5,005 bases of DNA, from positions 1 through 5,005 of the forward strand of contig CAIPWG010000058.1 of the NCBI GenBank assembly GCA_903868655.1, written 5' to 3'. The DNA is from an uncultured Sphingomonadales bacterium (GTDB taxonomy: Bacteria > Pseudomonadota > Alphaproteobacteria > Sphingomonadales > Sphingomonadaceae). A model generated the notes under the pieces. The model had not been told where the DNA came from and ran no database searches. It saw only the letters and a program-made list of their open reading frames with translations. Each line of letters begins with the position of its first letter. Position 1 is the stretch's first letter. Position numbers and translations under genes: made by a program. This document shows positions 1 to 5,005 of this stretch, piece after piece.

Positions 1-1
1 A

Positions 2-115
2 ACCCACGTTTTTCCTGACGACTTGCGGGGCGGGATTACTGTTTCAGCCAGGCGCTTTGGTGCCGATACCACGCCCACCGGTTTTGACCGGATCGGGGCT
101 CTATCAGCCACCTAG
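2..115 (+). CDS. Possible C-terminal end of an unidentified convergent gene (partial, weak call)
   Basis: A plus-strand frame is open from the left edge to a TAG stop at 113-115, giving 37 codons with no start in view. The residues are mixed and protein-like, including a GGITVSARRFGADTTPTGFDR stretch broken here only for reading (TVSARRF, GADTTP, GFDR). About 22 of the 37 third positions are G or C by hand count. That is somewhat lower than the roughly 26 of 37 in the first codons of the neighbouring outer-membrane factor gene, so codon bias does not settle the matter. If real, it is the tail of a gene converging on the efflux operon and overlapping its last codons by about 12 bases. I do not recognise a family. 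The alternative is that bases 1-103 are plain intergenic DNA. A minus-strand frame is also open from about 102 to the left edge, so an open frame alone is poor evidence here. Confidence 0.3.
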   Translation, partial: THVFPDDLRGGITVSARRFGADTTPTGFDRIGALSAT

Positions 116-1504
116 TGCGCGGTGGCAGCGGACCAGGGCGCCAGCCAGGTCATGCTGCGCGCCCAGCAGTGCGCGTTGCGAATCAATCCGCCGGGTTTGC
201 GCGGCCACCAGATCGGCTTCGCTCGATTGGCCGGCGCGTTGGCTGGCGCGCGCCTGATCAAGCAAGCCGCCCGCGATGGCATCGGCAGAGCGGCGCGCGG
301 CGAGAGTACGTCGTGCGCCTTCCAAAGCGACAAACGCATTTTCCACATCGCCACCTGCGGACAGCACGCTGCCGCGATACGCGGCCAAGGCTTCGCGTTC
401 GGCGCCGCGGGCAGCCGCCACTTCGGCATCGACCCGGCCGAAATCGAACAGGCGCCAGCGCAATCCGATGGCGCCCGTGATCACGTTGGCGCCATTGGTG
501 CCGAGCAGCGACACATCATTGCTGGAAAACCCGAACAGCCCCGACAGGCTGACTTTGGGCCAATATTCGCTCAATGCAGCGCCGATCCGTGCATGGCTGG
601 CGCGCAGATGGGCTTCGGCCAGCACCAGATCGGGGCGCAGGCGCAACAGATCAGCCGGTGCGCCTGCGGCAGGTTCGCGCGCCAGCGGCAGCGGCGCGGC
701 TTCCGGCACACCCGCAAGTTCGGGCAGATCCGTCCCCGCCGGGCGTCCTGTCAGTATGGCTATTGTGTTGCGTGCGGTCGTTATCGCTACCTGATAGTCG
801 GGCAAGGCAGCGTCGATTGCGGCAAGGGCTGCGGCGGCTTCATCGCCATCGCGGCGTGCGCCATCGCCGTGGGCCACACGTGCGACCGCGATGCGCGCGG
901 CATGCGCAATCAGGTCGCGCTGCTGCTGCAACAGCGTCTGATCGGCGCGTGCGGTGCGCCACGACACATAGGCTTCGGCAATTTCGGCGGCGATCGCCAA
1001 ACGTGTCGCCGACAGACCGGCTTGCGCGGCCGCGGCATCGTCTTGCGCTGCCCGGCTTTGCTGGGCAAGGCCGCCGGCGAAATCGACCTCCCAACTGGCG
1101 GATACACCGATGTCGGCCTGGTTTTGCACCCGTGACAGGCCGGGCACATATTGCACCAACCGGCCAAGGCCGCTGTCAGTCGACTGACGCTGGCGCGCCA
1201 GCGTGTCTTGCGTCTGCGCTGCGGGAAGTTGCGCGGCATGGGCTTCGCGCGCGGTGGCGCGCGCCTGATCGAGCCGGTCAAGCGCTCCTGCAATATCGGT
1301 ATTGTCGGCCAAGCCTGTGGCAATCAGCCGATCGAGCCGCGGATCGTCAAAGTCGTGCCACCAGGGCGTTGCAGGCGCGCGTGCTGCGCGGTTGGCTGCG
1401 CTCCAGGCCGGAGCAATCGGCAAGTCTGGCGCGTGATAAGGACCTGCTCCAGCGCAGCCACTCAGCAACAGCGCGACCAGCGTGACGGTCATGCGGCGGG
1501 TCAT
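104..1504 (-). CDS. Outer-membrane factor lipoprotein of an RND efflux pump (TolC/NodT family)
   Basis: This is the outer-membrane exit channel of the tripartite pump. The family forms trimers with an outer-membrane beta barrel and a long periplasmic alpha-helical tunnel. The 466 residues begin with a short basic and hydrophobic signal ending in a lipobox (LSGC, Cys17), so the mature protein is probably lipidated at Cys17, as is usual in the NodT branch. Family landmarks are a PWWHDFDDPRLDRL block near 47-60, the LRLRPDLVLAEAHLRAS block at 288-303 with RPD at 290-292, YWPKVSLSGLFGF at 314-326, LRWRLFDFGR at 348-357, VENAF at 387-391, and a C-terminal ALxxxxRALGG ending. The helical halves are rich in Ala, Gln and Arg, with two DQARA copies (79-83 and 416-420) reflecting the fold's internal duplication. 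The start at 1504 is chosen over Met5 because a strong AAGGAG site lies 7 bases upstream and the ATG overlaps the permease stop as ATGA. The gene ends in tandem in-frame stops, TGA then TAG. Length is normal and the frame is intact. Substrate cannot be told from this subunit. Confidence 0.95.
   Translation of the reverse strand: MTRRMTVTLVALLLSGCAGAGPYHAPDLPIAPAWSAANRAARAPATPWWHDFDDPRLDRLIATGLADNTDIAGALDRLDQARATAREAHAAQLPAAQTQDTLARQRQSTDSGLGRLVQYVPGLSRVQNQADIGVSASWEVDFAGGLAQQSRAAQDDAAAAQAGLSATRLAIAAEIAEAYVSWRTARADQTLLQQQRDLIAHAARIAVARVAHGDGARRDGDEAAAALAAIDAALPDYQVAITTARNTIAILTGRPAGTDLPELAGVPEAAPLPLAREPAAGAPADLLRLRPDLVLAEAHLRASHARIGAALSEYWPKVSLSGLFGFSSNDVSLLGTNGANVITGAIGLRWRLFDFGRVDAEVAAARGAEREALAAYRGSVLSAGGDVENAFVALEGARRTLAARRSADAIAGGLLDQARASQRAGQSSEADLVAAQTRRIDSQRALLGAQHDLAGALVRCHRALGG
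244..259. repeat. 16-base direct repeat, copy 1 (in outer-membrane factor gene)
   Basis: The sequence TGGCGCGCGCCTGATC occurs here and again, identical, at 1255-1270 in the same orientation. On the coding strand both encode DQARA in the same frame (residues 416-420 here). The repeat most likely reflects the two-fold internal repeat of the TolC fold together with codon bias. It does not look like a mobile or regulatory element. Confidence 0.7.
1255..1270. repeat. 16-base direct repeat, copy 2 (in outer-membrane factor gene)
   Basis: This is the second identical copy of the element at 244-259, here encoding DQARA at residues 79-83 of the outer-membrane factor, in the N-terminal helical half. 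The copies lie about 1 kb apart inside one gene and correspond to helices in the two halves of the protein. Confidence 0.7.
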
Positions 1505-4500
1505 GCTGTGGCTCCTTCAGGTGCGGGCGTGGCTTTCTCCGCCAACAGCAAATACAACGCCGGGGTGGCGATACGCGCCAGCAATGTGGAACTGATCAAC
1601 CCGCCGATCATGGTGATGGCCATGGGCGAATAGAGCCCGCTGCCCTCGATCGCGAGCGGCAGCAGTCCGCCGATCGCGGTGATCGAGGTCAGCAGCACCG
1701 GCAGAAACCGGGTTTCGCCCGCACGTTCGACGGCGCTGCGCACATCCATGCCATCGGCCCGCAATTGTTCGGTGAAATCGACCAGCAGGATTGAATTCTT
1801 GATCTCGATCCCGACCAGCGCGATCATGCCCACGGCCGCGGTAAACGACAGGCTGTTGCCCGTCAGCCAGAGCGCCAGCACGGCTCCGAAAAAGCCCAAC
1901 GGGATCACGGTTGCGACCGCGAGGACATTGCGGAAACTGCCGAATTCCAGCACCAGCACGGCCAGAATGCCGACCGAGGCAACCACGATGGCGGGCAGCA
2001 GGCCGCCAAAGCTGCGCGCCGAACTCTCGGCCTCGCCCGCGATTTCGAGATGATATCCTGGCGGCAGCGGCACCGCCGCATTGAACCGGTCTACCGCATC
2101 GCGCGTGGCGCGCGACACCAGCACGCCCTTCGCGCCATAAGCGGTCAACGTAACCGCGCGTTCGCGCTGGTGGCGCTCGATCGCGCCGGGGCCGCTGTCG
2201 AGCGTGGTGCGGGCCACGGCCGCCAGCGGCACGCTGCCGCCCGACAGTGTGGGCACAAAGATGCGATCGAGTGCCGCGATTTCATGTCGGCCTGCCATCG
2301 GCAGGCGCACCGTCACCGGATACTGATCACCATCGTTGTCGCGCACGATGGCTGGCGTCGCCCCGCCAATTGCCAACTGTACGGCCTGGCGCAAAGCCCC
2401 GGGCGCGATGCCCATGGCGCGCGCGCGATCCTCATCGACCGCCAATTGCAAATCGGTGCGCCGCGCCCGCAAGGGATTGGTGATATCGCGCAAGCCGGGC
2501 ATGGCGCGCAGCGCATTTTCGCCGGCATCGGCCAGCCGCGCCAACATCGCGATATCAGGGCCGACAATGCGCAACGCGATCGGCGCCAAAATCTGTGGCC
2601 CTTGCACAAATTCGATCACATTGACCCGCGCGCCGGGAATGCGCGCAAAATCGGCGCGCAATGCGGCCAGGACAACGGGCGAGGATTGCGCATCCCATCG
2701 CCGGAATGCGGCCGCGACTTCGCCCCGGGCCGGGTCTTCGGCAGACGTTGGGTTGTTGTAATAGACTTGGGGATTGCCACGACCCGCGTTTTCCACAGCC
2801 CAGGCAATCGACGGTTCGCGTGCCAGCCGCGCCGCCACGGTGTGCACCACGCGATCGGTCGCGACCAGCGCTGTGCCGCGCGGCATTTCAACCCGCACGA
2901 CGAATTGCGGCAAGTCGGCAGGTGGAAACAGGCTGCTGCCAATCGCCATGGTCAGTGGCGCGGCCAGCAATGTGACCAGTGCGATCACCCCCAACGCGCG
3001 CCACGGCCGATCGAGTGCGCGGTGCAGCACCGGACTGTAGACACGTTCAATGCCGCCATGCAGCGCGCGCAGCAGGCGATTGCCCTCCGGGTCGGCATCG
3101 CGCGGCAAGATGCGGCTGGCAATAAACGGGATCAGCGTCATCGCGACAATCAGCGAGCCGCCAACTGTGCCAAGCACTGCGACCGGCAAGGAGCGGATGA
3201 ATTCGCCCGAGCCTTCGGGCAGTGCGATCAGCGGCAGGAATGCAAACATCAGGCACGCGGTGCAACCCAGTACGGCCAGCGCAATCTGCCCGGTGCCAGC
3301 AATCGCGGCATGGGTACGGCTTGCCCCGGCGCGCAGCCAGCGCGATACGTTTTCAATCACGACGATTGCGTCGTCGACCAACAGACCGAGCGACAGGACA
3401 AACCCTGCAACCGACAATTGGTTGAGATTGTACCCCCCGATCGCCAAGACCAGCACGCCGATCAGCAGCGACACCGGAATGGCGATCATCACCACACCGG
3501 CCGCGCGCCAGCCAAGCGGCAGCAGAGTCACGCCGACAATGACGAAAGCCAGCAGGAAATCGCGCGCCAACTGGTGCATTCGGCGCTGCACATTCGTGCT
3601 TTGTTCAAAACCGGTCTCCATCCGCACGCTGCCGGGCAGGGTACGCGCAAACGCTGTGGTCGCGTCTTTGATCCGCGCGGCCAGCACGCCGACATCCTGC
3701 CGATCGCCTTGCGATGCCGTAACCAGCACCGCGCGATGGCCGTTGTAGCGCACGACATGGCTTGGTTCGGCATTTGACCAGTGGACCTGGGCAACGTCGC
3801 CCACGGTCAACATCTTTCCACCTGGCGCGGGCAGTGGCACCGCTGCCACCGACGCCGCGTCGGGAAAGTCGCCAGCGTAACGCACATTGAACCGACGATC
3901 ACCCGCGTTGACCGAGCCGATCGGGGTATCAACGCCAGCCGCACGCAAGGCGTCGACCACCGCTCCTGGTGCAAGGCCCAGCGCCGCCAAACGCGCGGTA
4001 TCGAGCGATACGGCCAGCTCGTTCTGCGGCACCCCGTGTACTTCGGCGATGCGGATACCGGGGATGCGTGCAAAACGGTCGCGCAAATCGCGCGCCGATT
4101 TGTCGAGCACCCGCATCGGCAGCACGTCGCTGATCAGCGCGATCTGGACAATCGGCACATTGTTGGGACGCGCACGCTCTATTTCGAGCCGGGTAATCCC
4201 GGCGGGAAGTTTTGCGCGCAACCCGTTCACTTCACGCACGACTTCATCATATTTGCGGTCGGTATCGGTGCCCCAGATATATTCGCTGCGGATCACCACG
4301 ACGCCATCGCTGCTGGTCGAGCTGATTTCGCGCATGCCATCAAGCCCGGCGAGCGCATCTTCGAGCGGCTTTGCCACTTGCTGTTCGATATCGCGCGGAT
4401 TGGCGCCCGGCAGCACGGCAGTCACGATATACAGCGGAAAATTGAGTTGCGGGTCTTCGGTCTGGGGCAGTGAGAGGAATGTCAGCACGCCGAGCGCGGT

Positions 4501-4566
4501 TACCAGCACCGTCGCGAGCAGCGAAAACTGCCAGCGGTGCACTGCAAATGCGATGATCCGGCTCAT
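1501..4566 (-). CDS. RND efflux transporter permease, HAE1/AcrB-like, complete
   Basis: This is the inner-membrane, proton-driven engine of the pump. Its 1021 residues are close to the ~1030-1050 of AcrB and MexB. The hydrophobic pattern gives the standard RND layout: TM1 near 13-33, a large periplasmic domain to ~335, TM2-TM6 at ~336-483, TM7 near 522-545, a second periplasmic domain to ~850, and TM8-TM12 at ~855-1008. The proton-relay residues of AcrB (D407, D408, K940, R971, T978) have clear counterparts: D398 and D399 in GLLVDDAIVVIEN (TM4), K923 in GIEIKNSILLVDF (TM10), and R953 and T960 in RFLPVLLTS (TM11). Active transport is therefore expected. The DDAIVV form of TM4 points to the hydrophobe/amphiphile (HAE1) group rather than heavy-metal CzcA/CusA exporters. 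An EDP motif at 37-39 just after TM1 recalls divergent HAE1 members such as TriC, but I cannot assign a subfamily or substrate. The ATG overlaps the adaptor stop (ATGA, 4563-4566) and the stop overlaps the next start (ATGA, 1501-1504). No frameshift or missing motif is seen. Confidence 0.97.
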   Translation of the reverse strand: MSRIIAFAVHRWQFSLLATVLVTALGVLTFLSLPQTEDPQLNFPLYIVTAVLPGANPRDIEQQVAKPLEDALAGLDGMREISSTSSDGVVVIRSEYIWGTDTDRKYDEVVREVNGLRAKLPAGITRLEIERARPNNVPIVQIALISDVLPMRVLDKSARDLRDRFARIPGIRIAEVHGVPQNELAVSLDTARLAALGLAPGAVVDALRAAGVDTPIGSVNAGDRRFNVRYAGDFPDAASVAAVPLPAPGGKMLTVGDVAQVHWSNAEPSHVVRYNGHRAVLVTASQGDRQDVGVLAARIKDATTAFARTLPGSVRMETGFEQSTNVQRRMHQLARDFLLAFVIVGVTLLPLGWRAAGVVMIAIPVSLLIGVLVLAIGGYNLNQLSVAGFVLSLGLLVDDAIVVIENVSRWLRAGASRTHAAIAGTGQIALAVLGCTACLMFAFLPLIALPEGSGEFIRSLPVAVLGTVGGSLIVAMTLIPFIASRILPRDADPEGNRLLRALHGGIERVYSPVLHRALDRPWRALGVIALVTLLAAPLTMAIGSSLFPPADLPQFVVRVEMPRGTALVATDRVVHTVAARLAREPSIAWAVENAGRGNPQVYYNNPTSAEDPARGEVAAAFRRWDAQSSPVVLAALRADFARIPGARVNVIEFVQGPQILAPIALRIVGPDIAMLARLADAGENALRAMPGLRDITNPLRARRTDLQLAVDEDRARAMGIAPGALRQAVQLAIGGATPAIVRDNDGDQYPVTVRLPMAGRHEIAALDRIFVPTLSGGSVPLAAVARTTLDSGPGAIERHQRERAVTLTAYGAKGVLVSRATRDAVDRFNAAVPLPPGYHLEIAGEAESSARSFGGLLPAIVVASVGILAVLVLEFGSFRNVLAVATVIPLGFFGAVLALWLTGNSLSFTAAVGMIALVGIEIKNSILLVDFTEQLRADGMDVRSAVERAGETRFLPVLLTSITAIGGLLPLAIEGSGLYSPMAITMIGGLISSTLLARIATPALYLLLAEKATPAPEGATA
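1512..1517 (-). promoter_or_regulatory. Strong ribosome binding site for the outer-membrane factor gene
   Basis: The minus strand reads AAGGAG here, followed by 7 bases and then the ATG at 1504-1502. It lies inside the last codons of the permease gene. It fixes the start at 1504 and shows that the last gene of the operon can recruit ribosomes on its own as well as by coupling through the ATGA overlap. Confidence 0.8.
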
Positions 4567-5005
4567 GCGCCGATCACCGCAACGGCCTGGCCTTCGCCAA
4601 CAAATCCGGCGCCCGCGGTGATCACCTGCGCGCCGTCGGGCAAACCGCCGACCAGCGCATCGCGGTCGTCGAAACCGAAAAACGCGACCTCATGACGCCG
4701 GGCGTGCCCGCTCCGGTCGATCAGCCACACGGTGGCGCCATGGGTCGTGGCGTCGATCAACGCTTCGGCAGGTATGCGTTGTTGCGCGCTGCGCTTATGC
4801 GTAACGCCAAATTGGACCGACGCCGGGCTGCCACTGGCAAGCGCAAGTGGCGTATCAAGCCGAACTTTGACCGCGACCAGCCCGGTATGCGCGTCGGCGC
4901 TGCCTGCAATGCGCCAGACACGGGCGGGCACTGCCGCAGTGGCTTCGGCGGGCCAGACTTGCGCGGCGGCACCTTGCGTGAGCTGTGCGGCCATTTGCGC
5001 AGGCA
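4563..5005 (-). CDS. RND efflux periplasmic adaptor (membrane fusion protein), C-terminal part, cut by the right edge
   Basis: This subunit links the permease to the outer-membrane channel across the periplasm. Only the last 146 complete codons are in view. The frame stays open through the right edge, so the ATG at 4994-4992 is internal and the true start lies outside. Counting from the first full codon, residues ~1-25 look like the exit from the lipoyl/hairpin region into the beta barrel. Residues ~26-70 fit the beta-barrel domain: ARVWRIAGSADAHTGLVAVKVRL contains the usual D-x-T turn (D38, T40), followed by a short strand pair. Residues ~77-146 fit the membrane-proximal domain, with IPAEALI (77-83), VWLIDRSG (92-99), a GLPDGAQVITAG turn (120-131) and a GEGQAVAVIG end. 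The signal peptide, lipoyl halves and coiled-coil hairpin are not in the window. The stop overlaps the permease start as ATGA, which supports co-expression. The family call is firm because of both motif pattern and position before an RND permease; the exact subfamily is unknown. Confidence 0.9.
   Translation of the reverse strand, partial: PAQMAAQLTQGAAAQVWPAEATAAVPARVWRIAGSADAHTGLVAVKVRLDTPLALASGSPASVQFGVTHKRSAQQRIPAEALIDATTHGATVWLIDRSGHARRHEVAFFGFDDRDALVGGLPDGAQVITAGAGFVGEGQAVAVIGA
4572..4578 (-). promoter_or_regulatory. Probable ribosome binding site for the permease gene
   Basis: The minus strand reads GGTGATC here, ending 5 bases before the ATG at 4566-4564. This matches the downstream part of the extended Shine-Dalgarno consensus (AAGGAGGTGATC), which pairs with the conserved GATCACC of the 16S rRNA 3' end, but it lacks the AAGGAG core. 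It sits within the last codons of the adaptor gene, so the match could also be chance coding sequence. Initiation probably relies mainly on coupling through the ATGA overlap. Confidence 0.45.

Larger units (their letters stand above)
104..5005 (-). other. Adaptor-permease-outer-membrane factor operon (tripartite efflux pump)
   Basis: Three same-strand genes follow each other with 4-base ATGA overlaps and no intergenic space, in the common order adaptor, permease, outer-membrane factor. No internal promoter or terminator can be pointed to. The promoter, the adaptor start and any linked regulator (often TetR, LysR or two-component for such pumps) are beyond the right edge. Having its own outer-membrane factor in the operon means the pump need not borrow a shared TolC-like channel. 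Confidence 0.9.

Noticed and set aside
78..91. A small hairpin, CCGGT-TTTG-ACCGG, just past the outer-membrane factor stop, considered as a terminator.
   Set aside because: The stem is only 5 base pairs and no T-run follows it on either strand, so it does not look like an intrinsic terminator.
122..1135. A 337-codon plus-strand open frame opposite the outer-membrane factor gene.
   Set aside because: It is antisense to a recognisable NodT-type gene and its composition (many Arg, Gln, Cys and Gly) and lack of domains mark it as a shadow frame.
1490..1492. Met5 of the outer-membrane factor as an alternative start.
   Set aside because: The upstream ATG at 1504 has a properly spaced AAGGAG site, overlaps the permease stop as ATGA, and keeps the positive charges expected at the start of the lipoprotein signal.
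2050..3777. A 575-codon plus-strand open frame opposite the permease gene.
   Set aside because: It is antisense to a clear RND permease and its product is rich in Arg, Gln, His and Cys with no motif or hydrophobic pattern. This is the typical shadow of a GC-rich gene with third-position bias.
1501..4566. The permease as a heavy-metal (CzcA/CusA-type) exporter.
   Set aside because: TM4 carries two adjacent aspartates in a DDAIVVIEN context and TM10 carries the HAE1-type lysine, which fit drug-type rather than metal-type RND pumps.
4563..4994. Treating the ATG at 4994-4992 as the start of a small 143-codon gene.
   Set aside because: The same frame is open upstream through the window edge, and the product begins in the middle of an adaptor fold. 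It is the end of a longer adaptor gene.

Overview
The window carries one operon on the minus strand, reading from right to left, that encodes a tripartite RND-type efflux pump. In order of transcription it holds the 3' end of a periplasmic adaptor (membrane fusion protein) gene cut by the right edge (4563-5005), a complete RND inner-membrane permease gene of 1021 codons (1501-4566), and a complete TolC/NodT-type outer-membrane factor lipoprotein gene of 466 codons (104-1504). Both gene junctions are 4-base ATGA overlaps, so the three proteins are probably made by coupled translation from one message. The pump draws substrate from the periplasm or inner membrane through the proton-driven permease. 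The adaptor bridges the permease to the outer-membrane channel, which releases the substrate outside the cell.

The leftmost ~100 bases, downstream of the operon, contain no complete gene. A plus-strand reading frame enters from the left edge and stops at 113-115. It may be the C-terminus of a convergent gene that overlaps the end of the outer-membrane factor gene by about 12 bases. I do not recognise it, and the call is weak. No convincing terminator, promoter, tRNA, insertion sequence, CRISPR array or regulator gene is visible. The operon's promoter and any regulator must lie beyond the right edge.

The DNA is GC-rich and its real reading frames are strongly biased to G/C at third positions, which is why long antisense frames run opposite the pump genes. 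GANTC is very rare (two sites seen by eye) while GATC is abundant. That fits an alphaproteobacterium with a CcrM-type GANTC methylase. The gene style and protein composition suggest a sphingomonad-like organism, but this is inference only. Overall this is an ordinary, intact multidrug-type efflux operon. I found no evidence of an undescribed system.
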